NCBI GenBank assembly: GCA_964351495.1
Contig: CAYGOC010000001.1
Span: 1 to 64,000 of the forward strand
From: CAYGOC01 sp964351495
Lineage (GTDB): Bacteria > Chlamydiota > Chlamydiia > Chlamydiales > SM23-39
Reading direction: 5' to 3'
Length of the DNA: 64,000 nucleotides
In this document: positions 1-8,652 of the stretch, in pieces
Layout of the letters: the number at the start of each line of letters is the position of its first letter
Position numbering within the stretch: the stretch's first letter is position 1
Translations under genes and position numbers: made by a program
The notes under the pieces: generated by a model
Told to the model about the DNA's origin: nothing
The model's input: only the letters and a program-made list of their open reading frames with translations
Database searches by the model: none

Positions 1-384
1 TCCCTTTTCTATAAAGCCTTCATAAATATCTCCTGAAGGGTTCTCTATTACCCCTTCTTCTATAGATCCTTCTCTAAAAACCCCAATATATCTTTTCCCG
101 TTTGTAAAGCTGAGAATTCCTCTTCCCTCGGGTTTTCCCTCTTTTATAAAGCCTTCATACCTAACCCCGTCTTTGAAAGATAAAACGCCCCTTTTTATGC
201 TCTTCTCCTCTTCCTCAGAAGGGATCTTAGATACCCTATTCTGTAAACTTTGCCCAAGTCTATCAACCTGGACCGGAAGCAAGTGTTCAAGACTTTGATT
301 TTTAGGAGATATTGGAGCATTTTTTAGATTCTCCTCTAAAAAAGAAGAATCTCTGCTAAAACCTACTGAATCTTTTGCTGACAT
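1..384 (-). CDS. MORN-repeat protein, 5' part (cut by window edge)
   Basis: An open frame of 128 codons starts with ATG at 384 and runs off the left edge without a stop. Residues 1-65 are polar and probably disordered. From about residue 76 there are MORN-type repeats: YEGFIKEGKPEGRG (76-89), YIGVFREGSIEEG (99-111) and a third beginning YEGFIEKG at 121. MORN repeats form beta-hairpin arrays; in bacteria they occur in proteins of varied function, and in chlamydiae some are suspected secreted proteins. There is no signal peptide. No strong ribosome site precedes the ATG, so the start is likely rather than certain. Family membership is seen in the sequence; any effector role is inference. Confidence 0.8.
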   Translation of the reverse strand, partial: MSAKDSVGFSRDSSFLEENLKNAPISPKNQSLEHLLPVQVDRLGQSLQNRVSKIPSEEEEKSIKRGVLSFKDGVRYEGFIKEGKPEGRGILSFTNGKRYIGVFREGSIEEGVIENPSGDIYEGFIEKG

Positions 385-605
385 AAAATATTTTTAGTTA
401 TTACTATCCCTATCGGAATATTATAACATAAATTAATTTAATTTTAAAGAGCTGAAATTTATTGTTTTAATATTTTATTTTAAAATAAAACAGTTTCTAA
501 CTTAATTTATAGTTAATAAAAAAAATGTATTTAATTAAAAATTAATGACTTACAAAAAAAAAGAAGCATGATCTTCCCGATAAAGAAAGGCCGTTTCCCC
601 GAAAA
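385..605. other. AT-rich intergenic region
   Basis: About 220 bases between the MORN gene and the end of the replication operon, composed largely of A and T. I see no coding frame, no convincing hairpin followed by a T run and no tRNA-like structure. It must hold the promoter of the MORN gene, but no good -35/-10 pair stands out against the AT-rich background. Confidence 0.5.
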
Positions 606-1556
606 TCAGATAAGCTTAAACTGGATGCTTATATACTCCAAACACTCAAAGACTTTGGTGCCTCTTTCAAAAAGGACAAGCGCCTTTTCCACCCATTTCT
701 TTACTTGAGGAGGGGGGGGTAAAAAAATCTCTTCTATATTCTCCTCTTTCAACTCAGAAAAATAGAGTTTTTCAAAGGGAACTCCTTCTTTTAGGAAAAG
801 CAGGTCCTTGTACCAAAGGTTCAAGTAAGAAAAAAACTGCTCTAATGCTTTTACAGGCTCCTTAGCCTCAGTGATCTTAGTTTGGATCTTTTCTATAATT
901 TGAGAAAACTCCTCAAAAGAGCCAAACTTCTTCTGAAATAAGGAAAAAAAGAGCTCTTTTATAGATAGGCTCCCTTCAAAAGAGGCTATTTCTAAAGCCT
1001 TCTTAAAAGAACCTTGTGCCAGTTTTGCCGCCTCTTCTGCTTCTTTAGGAGGGATCTTATAAACCTCCTTTAGGGCTTTTTCTATCTCTTTTTCAGAAAG
1101 AGCCAAGAAATAAAAGTGAGTCATTCTAGAAACTATGGTAGGCAGTATTTGAGAAAAATGGGATGTTATCAAAATGAAGTACGCATCTAAGGTAGGCTCT
1201 TCTAAAGTCTTTAAAAGAGCGTTAGAAGAACTTGCATGCATTTTTTCTGCTTCTTCTAAAATAAAGACTTTTTTGGGAGCAGAAAAGGGAGGTTTATAAG
1301 CCTCTTCTATCAGCTCTCTTATTGTCTCTATTTTATAGAAAAAAGATTTTCCTTCAGGCTGATATATATGAAGATCAGGATGCTCTTTTTGATAGTTTGC
1401 CTCTAAAAGAGATTTGGCCATTTCTTTTGCGAAAAGAGCTTTTCCTATTCCGTCCGGTCCTGTAAAAAGCAAACAATTGGGAAGCGTTTTTTTTTCTAGA
1501 TTCTTTATGAGCTGTTTTTTTACTTCTTCGTTACCAAAAATGGAGGAGAAAAGCAT
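606..1556 (-). CDS. holB: DNA polymerase III delta-prime subunit (clamp loader)
   Basis: A 316-residue AAA+ protein of the clamp-loader delta-prime/gamma type. Residues 33-40 carry a P-loop-like GPDGIGKA in which the usual Thr/Ser after GK is Ala; this fits delta-prime, which need not hydrolyse ATP. The zinc-binding cysteines before HPDL in many homologues are absent (NYQKEHPDL instead), and the SRC motif reads SRM. An FILEEAEKM Walker-B-like segment and NALLKTLEEP follow as in the family. It is the last gene of the minus-strand dciA-gyrB-gyrA-tmk-holB run, seven bases after tmk, and matches the chlamydial holB position. A G8 run on the + strand (712-719) encodes four prolines near residue 281. 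Confidence 0.88.
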   Translation of the reverse strand: MLFSSIFGNEEVKKQLIKNLEKKTLPNCLLFTGPDGIGKALFAKEMAKSLLEANYQKEHPDLHIYQPEGKSFFYKIETIRELIEEAYKPPFSAPKKVFILEEAEKMHASSSNALLKTLEEPTLDAYFILITSHFSQILPTIVSRMTHFYFLALSEKEIEKALKEVYKIPPKEAEEAAKLAQGSFKKALEIASFEGSLSIKELFFSLFQKKFGSFEEFSQIIEKIQTKITEAKEPVKALEQFFSYLNLWYKDLLFLKEGVPFEKLYFSELKEENIEEIFLPPPPQVKKWVEKALVLFERGTKVFECLEYISIQFKLI

Positions 1557-1563
1557 CTTCGTC

Positions 1564-2169
1564 TCACTTTAATTTTGTCTTTAAAAGCTCCCAAGCCTTT
1601 TTAAATACTGCCTCTTGATTAAGCGTAGCATCTAATAAGCAAATCCTTTCAGGATACTTTTTCGCAAGAGCTAAAAAGCTTTTTCTTACCTCCTTATGAA
1701 AAGAGGCTTTTTCTTCTTCAATGCGGTCTTTTTCAAAAGATCTTCTAGAAAAGGCTTTTTCCGGATCTATATCCAGATAAAAAGTGAGATCAGGAGTAAG
1801 CCCTTCTGTAAAGAAGGCATTGATTTTTTCCACCTCCTCCATACCAAGACCTCTAGCTCCTCCTTGATATGCTATAGAAGAGTCTGAAAATCGATCACAA
1901 AGAATAATTTTCTTTTTTTTGGCCGGCAAAAGCACCTCTTCAACATGCTCTGCTCTGGAAGCTAAAAAAAGGGCAAACTCAGCTCTTTTTGAAATGGGAT
2001 CTTTATTTTCCAGTAAAAGAGAGCGAATCTTTTCTCCCAAAGGAGAACCTCCCGGCTCTCTTGTTACTAAAACAGAATAAGAATTCTCTTTTAACACTTT
2101 CTCTAAGTTAGAAATCAGCGTGGTCTTCCCCGCTCTTTCTCCCCCTTCAAAAGATATAAAAAGCCCCAC
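1564..2169 (-). CDS. tmk: Thymidylate kinase
   Basis: A 201-residue P-loop kinase that phosphorylates dTMP to dTDP. It shows the Walker A FEGGERAGKTT (residues 7-17), the DRx motif of nucleoside monophosphate kinases (CDRFSDSSIAYQGG near residue 92), REPGGSPLGEKIR near 38 as in bacterial Tmk, and TFYLDIDPEKAFSR. Length is normal. The ATG directly abuts the gyrA stop codon (gyrA ends at 2170), so translation is probably coupled. Chlamydial genomes have tmk directly after gyrA as here. Confidence 0.95.
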   Translation of the reverse strand: MGLFISFEGGERAGKTTLISNLEKVLKENSYSVLVTREPGGSPLGEKIRSLLLENKDPISKRAEFALFLASRAEHVEEVLLPAKKKKIILCDRFSDSSIAYQGGARGLGMEEVEKINAFFTEGLTPDLTFYLDIDPEKAFSRRSFEKDRIEEEKASFHKEVRKSFLALAKKYPERICLLDATLNQEAVFKKAWELLKTKLK

Positions 2170-4632
2170 CTATTCCTCATCTTCTGAAACAACCGCAGCT
2201 ACCGCTTCAATTTTTTGCAGCCCTACTACTTTTGTTCCCTCTTTTAAGTGCACTAAGCGAACTCCTTGCGTTGATCTACCCATTACTCTCACGTCTTTCA
2301 TCCGAATGCGAAGCGCCTGTCCTGAGTTGGACATTAAAACAACGCTATCTTCGTCTTTGACAGAAATGGCCCCAATTACAAAACCATTTCTAACAGATAC
2401 GATAATAGAACGAACTCCAACGCCCCCTCTGTTAGTTTGGCGAAAATCGAGTACTTTAGATCTTTTTCCAAATCCATTTTCAGAGACCACTAAAATAGAA
2501 TCTTCTCCATCTACTACTTCACAAGCTACCACTTTATCATCTTGGTTTTTCAAGGTAACTCCCTTAACTCCTCTAGCTACCCTTCCTAAAGCTCTCGCTA
2601 AAGACTCATCAAAACGAACAGCCATTCCATTTTTGGTAAAAATCATAATTTGCTGTCCCGCTACAACATGCCTTGCTGCAATTAGGCTATCCCCTTCATC
2701 AATGTTGATAGCATAGACTCCTTTTCTTCTAGGATTGGAAAAAGCAGCAATTTCCGTTTTTTTGACCACTCCTTTTAAAGTAACCAATAAAATCGCTCCA
2801 GGCTCTTCAAAAGAGCGCACCTTTACAATAGCTGCAATTTTTTCATCTGGTAAAATATCCTCTAAAAGACCGATTAAAGGCTTGCCCTTAGTCCTTCTTC
2901 CCGCTTCCGGAACCTGCCACGCTTTTAACCAGTAGCATCTTCCTAAAGTGGTAAAAATAATCAGCTGATCATGGGTAGAAGCTACGTAGACAAATTTGAG
3001 CATATCAGTCTCTTTTTTCATCTCAAGGCCAATTACTCCCTGCCCTCCCCTTTTTTGCTCCTTAAAAGTCTCAATCGGCATTCTTTTTATGTAGTCATCA
3101 CTAGAGATAGTAATAATCACCGGTTCATCTGCAATGAGGTCTTCCATCTGAAATTCCCCTTCTGCTGCGATGATTTTTGTTTGTCTTTCCGATTTGTGGT
3201 TTTTTTGAATCGTTTCCAGTTCTTCTTGAATGATCTCTTTTACCATCTCTTCAGAACCTAAAACCGCCTTAAAATAGGCTATTTTTTCTAAAAGCTCTTT
3301 GTGTTCATTTTCTACCTTCTCTCTTTCTAAAGAGGTAAGCTGATACAAACGAAGCTCCAATACCGCTTGCGCTTGTTTTTCGCTCATTTGGTAGTGATTC
3401 ATAAGCTCTAATTTCGCTTCTTCTTTATTTTGAGAGCCTCGTATTAAACGAATTACCTCGTCTAAGTGATCTAGTGCCTTTAAATATCCTTCTAAAACAT
3501 GCGCTCTAGCTTCTGCTTTATTGAGTTCATATCGAGTCCTTCTTCTGACCACTTCAATGCGGTGCTCAATCCAGCTTGTCAAGAAATGCTTAATATTCAT
3601 TTCTCTGGGAAGCCCTTTATCTAAAGCTAGCATGTTACAGCCAAAGGTAACTTGTAAATCACTATACTTATAAAGCTGGTTGATCGTAACTTCGGGAATC
3701 TCTCCCTTTTTTAGCTCCAAACAAATACGAAGTCCATCTTTATCCGAATCATCTCGAATATCAGAAAGACCTGGAATTACTTTGTCTGTGATTAAGGTTG
3801 CGATCTGTTCTATAAGACGAGACTTATTTACGTTGTAGGGAATCTCTTCTACGATAATGGCTTGCTTTCCGGAAGAAAGATCTTCCACTTTCAAAAGACC
3901 TCTTAACAAAAGCTTTCCTCTACCGGTATGATAGGCTTCCTTGATCCCTCGGTATCCACAAATAATTCCCCCTGTTGGAAAATCAGGTCCGGGCATTACT
4001 TGCATGATTTCATCAATAGTAGTTTTGGGGTTTTGTAACACTAAAACAGTGGCTTCTATCAACTCTTTCAAGTTGTGAGACGGAATATTGGTTGCCATAC
4101 CAACAGCAATACCGGAAGAACCATTACACAAAAGATTGGGAAATTTAGCAGGAAAAACAAGAGGCTCTTTCTTCGTTTCATCATAGTTGGGGACAAGGTC
4201 CACTGTATCTTTTTCTAAATCTTCCATGAGCTCCATAGCAGCTTGGGTAAGCTTTGCTTCGGTATACCTCATGGCAGCAGGAGGATCTCCATCTATCGAT
4301 CCAAAGTTTCCTTGTCCGTTGATTAAAGGATATCTCATGGCCCAACTTTGCGCCAAACGAACTAAAGTAGGATAAATTACCGTTTCTCCGTGAGGATGAT
4401 AATCTCCCGATGTGTCTCCCGAAATCTTAGCACACTTTCTATGTTTGGCCCCGGGCGTCAAATTAAGCTGCCTCATGGCGTATAAGATTCTTCTTTGAGA
4501 AGGCTTGAGTCCATCTCTTACGTCGGGCAGGGCTCTTGAAATGATCACCGACATAGAGTAGCGAAGGTAACTTTCCTTCATCTCTTCTTCTACATTCTTA
4601 GGTACAATCTCTTCTTCGTTCGTATAAGACAT
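2170..4632 (-). CDS. gyrA: DNA gyrase subunit A
   Basis: An 820-residue type IIA topoisomerase A subunit, the breakage-reunion half of gyrase. The catalytic tyrosine is Tyr123 in AAMRYTE, in the block GQGNFGSIDGD that typifies the family. The C-terminal beta-pinwheel begins near residue 520 with a GyrA box, QKRGGQG, which favours true gyrase over topoisomerase IV ParC. It lies 19 bases after gyrB in the same operon. The quinolone-determining stretch HPHGETVIYPT differs from E. coli HPHGDSAVYDT: residues matching E. coli Ser83 and Asp87 are Thr84 and Pro88. Start at ATG 4632, preceded by GGAGA. Confidence 0.96.
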   Translation of the reverse strand: MSYTNEEEIVPKNVEEEMKESYLRYSMSVIISRALPDVRDGLKPSQRRILYAMRQLNLTPGAKHRKCAKISGDTSGDYHPHGETVIYPTLVRLAQSWAMRYPLINGQGNFGSIDGDPPAAMRYTEAKLTQAAMELMEDLEKDTVDLVPNYDETKKEPLVFPAKFPNLLCNGSSGIAVGMATNIPSHNLKELIEATVLVLQNPKTTIDEIMQVMPGPDFPTGGIICGYRGIKEAYHTGRGKLLLRGLLKVEDLSSGKQAIIVEEIPYNVNKSRLIEQIATLITDKVIPGLSDIRDDSDKDGLRICLELKKGEIPEVTINQLYKYSDLQVTFGCNMLALDKGLPREMNIKHFLTSWIEHRIEVVRRRTRYELNKAEARAHVLEGYLKALDHLDEVIRLIRGSQNKEEAKLELMNHYQMSEKQAQAVLELRLYQLTSLEREKVENEHKELLEKIAYFKAVLGSEEMVKEIIQEELETIQKNHKSERQTKIIAAEGEFQMEDLIADEPVIITISSDDYIKRMPIETFKEQKRGGQGVIGLEMKKETDMLKFVYVASTHDQLIIFTTLGRCYWLKAWQVPEAGRRTKGKPLIGLLEDILPDEKIAAIVKVRSFEEPGAILLVTLKGVVKKTEIAAFSNPRRKGVYAINIDEGDSLIAARHVVAGQQIMIFTKNGMAVRFDESLARALGRVARGVKGVTLKNQDDKVVACEVVDGEDSILVVSENGFGKRSKVLDFRQTNRGGVGVRSIIVSVRNGFVIGAISVKDEDSVVLMSNSGQALRIRMKDVRVMGRSTQGVRLVHLKEGTKVVGLQKIEAVAAVVSEDEE

Positions 4633-4651
4633 GAAACGTCTCTCCTTACAA

Positions 4652-7135
4652 TTATACGTCTAGGTTTTTCACAGATAAAGCATGGGTTTCAATAAAGGAA
4701 CGTCTAGGAGGAACTTGGTCTCCCATCAACATAGAAAACATCCTATCTGCCGCTTCCGCATCTGGCATCGTCACTTTTACAAGAGTTCTTTTAGCTGGAT
4801 CCATCGTAGTTTCCCATAACTGATCCGCGTTCATCTCTCCAAGACCCTTGTATCTTTGAATTTCAATACCATTTCTTCCATTAGCTCTCAAAAACTCAAT
4901 TACCTCTTTTAAGGTATACACAGAAGTTTTCACTCCCTCTTTTTCTTCCATTTCAAAAAGAGTCTCTTTCGCTATTAAATAGCTATCTAAGTTCAAAGAA
5001 AAACCACTTAGTTTTTCGATAGCTTCTGTAAAAAGGGTAGGATCAAAAATTTCTAAGAAAGGAAGACTTTTAGGCCTAAAGTTCACCATCTCCTCTGTTC
5101 TTTCTTCCAAAGGAATGGAGGCTACAGTCTCTTCTTGTTTCTTTCTTTGAAAGTTTTCATTCTCCTTTTTTAAAAGGAGAAGTTCTTCTTCTGAGTATAC
5201 ATATTGAGAAGTATCTCCAATGTTTACCATGAAAGCCGGATATCTTCCTTTTTCGTCTTTATTCGCCACAAATTCCCTAAAAGGAATCCCCTTTTTTTCC
5301 ATAGAAGAAATTAGTGTTTCTACAGAAAGAATCGCGTCGGAAAGATTTTTAATCTCCTCTTCAGATAAAGGATCTTTGGCACCTGGTTTATAAAGCAAGA
5401 TATCAGTCATTCCAAGCTCTAAAAGATGTTGATCCATCTCTTTTTCTGAATGGATATAGCGCCCTTTCTTTTTTCGAGTCACTTTATAAAGAGGAGGCCT
5501 TGCTATATAGATATGACCTGACTCAATTAAAGCGGACATTTGTCTGTAAAAAAAGGTAAGAAGGAGCGTTCTAATATGGGAACCGTCTACGTCGGCGTCA
5601 GTCATAATAATCACTTTATTGTAGCGAAGCTTTTCTAAATGAAAGTGCTCTTTTCCTATACCACATCCCAAGGCAGCAACAATAGCCCCGACCTCTTGGT
5701 TTTGCAATACCTTTTGAATTCTGGCTTTCTCCACATTTAAGATCTTTCCTCGAATGGGTAAAATCGCTTGAAACCTACGATCTCTTCCCGATTTCGCCGA
5801 ACCTCCCGCAGAATCTCCTTCCACAATATAAATTTCGCAAAGCTCCGGATCTTTTTCCTGACAATCTGTCAACTTTCCCGGAAGCCTCGCAGAATCTAGC
5901 GCCGTTTTTCTAAGCGTTAACTCCCTTGCTTTTTTCGCTGCTTCTCTAGCTTGTGCTGCGATAATTACTTTTTCTGCAATGGTTTTCGCTATGTGGGGGT
6001 TTTCCGCTAAAAAGGTAGAAAGCTGCTCTCCTACAATTTGTTGTACAATAGAACCCACCTCACTATTTCCCAGCCTTTGCTTAGTTTGCCCTTCGAACTG
6101 GGGGTTAGGAACTTTTATAGAAATAACAGCAGTAAGTCCCTCTCTCATATCTTCTCCTGAAAGAGCGATCTTATCATTTTTTAAAATTTGATTGTTTTTG
6201 ATGTAGGTATTTAAAACGCGAGTCAAAGCCGTAGAAAAACCGGTTAAGTGGGATCCCCCTTGCCTAGTTGGAATGTTGTTTACATAGCTTAAAACTGTTT
6301 CGTTATAGCTTTGATTCCACTGAAGAGCCACTTCAAACTCAACCACACCATCATGGGACTCTTTCGAAGCATTGATATAGATTGGATTCTCAAAAAGCGG
6401 TTCCTTTCCTTCGTTTAAATACGACACAAAAGAAGAAAGCCCCCCTTCGTAGTTAAAGCGAACATCTTCTTTTTCCGCATCCCTCTCATCAGAAAAAAGG
6501 ATGGTAATACCTCGGTTCAAAAAAGCCAGTTCCCGAAATCTTTTTAACAAGGTGTAATAGTCAAACTCTACAACAGGAAAAATAGATCCGTCAGGATAAA
6601 AGGTGATCTTAGTCCCCTTTTTCTCTGTTTCTCCCATCTTTTTTAAAGGGGAGACTACTTTTCCTTGAGAAAACTCCATTTCGTATATAGAGCCTTCTTT
6701 ATAAACCTCTGCTTTTAGTTTTTTTGATAACGCATTTACGCAAGAAACCCCTACTCCATGGAGTCCTCCCGATACTTTATAGGTATCTTTATCAAACTTT
6801 CCTCCTGCATGCAAAATAGTCATTACCACTTCTAAAGCGGAAACATCCCTTCCTTGCTTTACAGATTCTCTATCATGCTTTTCAACAGGAATCCCTCTTC
6901 CGTTATCTTCTACGGAAATAGAACCGTCTTTATGAATTACAATGTCAATTTCTGTACAAAAGCCGGCCATAGCCTCGTCTATACAGTTATCCAGCACCTC
7001 ATATACCATGTGGTGAAGACCGGAGACGCCTGTATCTCCAATATACATACCGGGCCTTTCTCTTACTGCTTGCAATCCTTCCAAAACAGTAATAGAACTT
7101 GCTCCGTACTTTTTATCTTTTGCCATTGTTGTCAT
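4652..7135 (-). CDS. gyrB: DNA gyrase subunit B
   Basis: An 827-residue GHKL ATPase and Toprim protein that pairs with GyrA to supercoil DNA. The ATP site is seen in EVLDNCIDEA (about 46-55), DNGRGIP and GLHGVGVSCVNALS. The Toprim domain shows EGDSAGGSAKSGRDR near 437 and TDADVDGSHI near 510. A less conserved insert follows the Toprim block, roughly residues 555-700, before the C-terminal RYKGLGEMN motif, as in Gram-negative GyrB. ATG at 7126 (three codons in) has a better placed AAGG than ATG 7135, so the first three residues are doubtful. It follows the DciA-like gene by about 25 bases. Confidence 0.96.
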   Translation of the reverse strand: MTTMAKDKKYGASSITVLEGLQAVRERPGMYIGDTGVSGLHHMVYEVLDNCIDEAMAGFCTEIDIVIHKDGSISVEDNGRGIPVEKHDRESVKQGRDVSALEVVMTILHAGGKFDKDTYKVSGGLHGVGVSCVNALSKKLKAEVYKEGSIYEMEFSQGKVVSPLKKMGETEKKGTKITFYPDGSIFPVVEFDYYTLLKRFRELAFLNRGITILFSDERDAEKEDVRFNYEGGLSSFVSYLNEGKEPLFENPIYINASKESHDGVVEFEVALQWNQSYNETVLSYVNNIPTRQGGSHLTGFSTALTRVLNTYIKNNQILKNDKIALSGEDMREGLTAVISIKVPNPQFEGQTKQRLGNSEVGSIVQQIVGEQLSTFLAENPHIAKTIAEKVIIAAQAREAAKKARELTLRKTALDSARLPGKLTDCQEKDPELCEIYIVEGDSAGGSAKSGRDRRFQAILPIRGKILNVEKARIQKVLQNQEVGAIVAALGCGIGKEHFHLEKLRYNKVIIMTDADVDGSHIRTLLLTFFYRQMSALIESGHIYIARPPLYKVTRKKKGRYIHSEKEMDQHLLELGMTDILLYKPGAKDPLSEEEIKNLSDAILSVETLISSMEKKGIPFREFVANKDEKGRYPAFMVNIGDTSQYVYSEEELLLLKKENENFQRKKQEETVASIPLEERTEEMVNFRPKSLPFLEIFDPTLFTEAIEKLSGFSLNLDSYLIAKETLFEMEEKEGVKTSVYTLKEVIEFLRANGRNGIEIQRYKGLGEMNADQLWETTMDPAKRTLVKVTMPDAEAADRMFSMLMGDQVPPRRSFIETHALSVKNLDV

Positions 7136-7159
7136 GCCTTTTCATCTCAGTTTAAGTGT

Positions 7160-7483
7160 TTAGCCAAAACGGAATTGGATATCCTTTAAGGAACCTATTT
7201 TTTTCTTTAGCTTTTCCAAAAGCTTGGGCTTTTCATGCGTACATAAAAGAGCGTACAAAGTAGAACTTTGAACCTTTACCAAAAGAACTCCTTTTTCATA
7301 AGAAATAGGCCGAGTATACTCAGAAAGTTCCCTCTCAATTATAGCAAACCAAGCCTTAAAAACCTCTTCTTTTTCCTCCCTTTTTTTCCAAGAAAGTTCT
7401 TGTAAAAAAAAAGAGAGCAAAACATCCAAATTTTTGTTGGTTTTTTCTGTAGAAGAGCCTCTTTTAAAAGCTGATTTTCTCAT
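7160..7483 (-). CDS. DUF721/DciA-like protein
   Basis: About 107 residues of the DUF721 family, whose member DciA loads the replicative helicase in many bacteria lacking DnaC. The C-terminal half (YEKGVLLVKVQSSTLYALLCTHE...) matches the KH-like domain of that family. I chose ATG 7483 because a GGAGAGG ribosome site lies at 7496-7502; a TTG seven codons upstream at 7504 would overlap that site. It sits directly before gyrB, the position of CT191 in C. trachomatis, and probably begins the replication operon. The helicase-loading role is inference from the family. Confidence 0.75.
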   Translation of the reverse strand: MRKSAFKRGSSTEKTNKNLDVLLSFFLQELSWKKREEKEEVFKAWFAIIERELSEYTRPISYEKGVLLVKVQSSTLYALLCTHEKPKLLEKLKKKIGSLKDIQFRFG

Positions 7484-7651
7484 CAAGTTAAGCACCCTCT
7501 CCAAAATATATATTGCTCCTAAACAAAGTGCAAGTTTTTCTTCGAAAGAAATCGGAATCGATTTTTCTGCCCTCCCTTTTTAAATTAAAAATTTTCTTGC
7601 TATTAATTGTTTTTTCAAAAAAATAGATGGCCCAAAACAAGGAAGAAAAAT

Positions 7652-8188
7652 ATGTCCGCATCTAGAGAAGTTATACGCCGCCAACAGGAGGCAAACCCTA
7701 CAGCATATTACACCTACCCTTCCCAGCCTTTTCAGGTACATTTAATTCTACCGCCTAATTCTAATATTCAATTCAATAATATCAATCTTGCGCAGCACTA
7801 CCATGTTACGGAACCTCGTAAAAAATCTCTTGTTAAAGAAATTACTACAGAAGAAGGAGAGGCCCTTTCTGTTTTTTGTAAACCCCGTTTAGAACTCTCT
7901 ACCTATTTTTTAAGAAGGATTCCTTTCCTACTCTCTTTTGCAGAAAAAACCTTTCCTTTAGCAATTCATTACTACGTAGTCATAGAGGGTATCGATAAAA
8001 AAGGAGATGACTGCACAGGAAAAATAGTAGCGTATTCAGTAGAAAAAACCACCTACCGAATTTTATCTTCTTCTGAAGTCTTATGCCTCTTTTTATTTTT
8101 CCCTGTCTATTTCTTTCAGAATAACCAGACCCTGATACAGGTTTTCGCTCTGGTTTTTTTGTGTATTCCTTTTGTCCCTTTATTTTAG
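7652..8188 (+). CDS. Orphan protein with C-terminal membrane segments
   Basis: About 178 residues, not recognised. The start at ATG 7652 is supported by AAGGAAG a few bases upstream; an in-frame TTG at 7607 lacks one. The first 65 residues are polar and Tyr/Pro/Asn-rich, the middle is mixed, and the last 40 residues form two hydrophobic helices separated by a short FFQNNQTL turn. Such a paired hydrophobic hairpin resembles the bilobed motif of chlamydial inclusion-membrane proteins, but it sits at the extreme C-terminus and the resemblance is weak. It is followed after 12 bases by another small membrane protein in the same direction. Confidence 0.6.
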   Translation: MSASREVIRRQQEANPTAYYTYPSQPFQVHLILPPNSNIQFNNINLAQHYHVTEPRKKSLVKEITTEEGEALSVFCKPRLELSTYFLRRIPFLLSFAEKTFPLAIHYYVVIEGIDKKGDDCTGKIVAYSVEKTTYRILSSSEVLCLFLFFPVYFFQNNQTLIQVFALVFLCIPFVPLF

Positions 8189-8200
8189 CTGAGGTTTTTT

Positions 8201-8581
8201 ATGTTCTTAGTAAAAAGGTTTTTTCCTACCCCGCAATCCTTCTCTCTTTTTTTTAAAAAACCCCTTTATCTTACCCTTTGCGTAACTGTTACGCAAAAAA
8301 TTTGGCAAATAGTTGCTTACGCTTTGCTTCATCACAAAACGCTCTCTTTGTATATTCCTTTTCTAGCTGGATCTTTTGGAATCCCTTTGGGAATTTATTT
8401 AAGCTTGGCAAGTTATGTCTTTTTTCAAAGCTGTTTAGATTCTCTTTTGGTAGCTAGAAAACCCTTTTGTCCTTGTAATCCTTTTTTATTAAACACCGAA
8501 GAGCTTCTCTCCCTTGTTTTCCCCTCTATTTCTATACGATCTTCTTCTCTTCTTTCTGCATTTCAAGAAAAGGACTCTTAA
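8201..8581 (+). CDS. Small orphan membrane protein
   Basis: A 126-residue protein that I do not recognise. Residues about 20-85 contain two or three hydrophobic stretches (around TLCVTVTQKIWQIVAYALL and IPFLAGSFGIPLGIYLSLA), and the C-terminal 40 residues are more polar and serine-rich. It lies 12 bases after the previous orphan and probably shares its transcript. The TTTTTT-rich leader gives only weak support for the ATG at 8201 (GAGG upstream). Nothing indicates a function. Confidence 0.55.
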   Translation: MFLVKRFFPTPQSFSLFFKKPLYLTLCVTVTQKIWQIVAYALLHHKTLSLYIPFLAGSFGIPLGIYLSLASYVFFQSCLDSLLVARKPFCPCNPFLLNTEELLSLVFPSISIRSSSLLSAFQEKDS

Positions 8582-8595
8582 AAACCGATTTTTTC

Positions 8596-8624
8596 TTGGA
8601 CGAAAATGAAAAAATAGGGATTAA
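8596..8624 (+). promoter_or_regulatory. Putative sigma-70-type promoter of the menG operon
   Basis: TTGGAC at 8596-8601 and GATTAA at 8619-8624 are separated by 17 bases. The expected transcript start would lie near 8631, about 20 bases before the menG ATG. The -35 is good and the -10 moderate. Seen in sequence, not tested. Confidence 0.45.
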
Positions 8625-8652
8625 TGTAGCCCTGATGTTTTTTAGGTAAAAA

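Noticed and set aside
2120..2716. A 198-codon frame on the plus strand opposite gyrA
   Set aside because: Antisense to the conserved C-terminal domain of gyrA; composition is Ser/Thr/Pro-rich, typical of a shadow frame.
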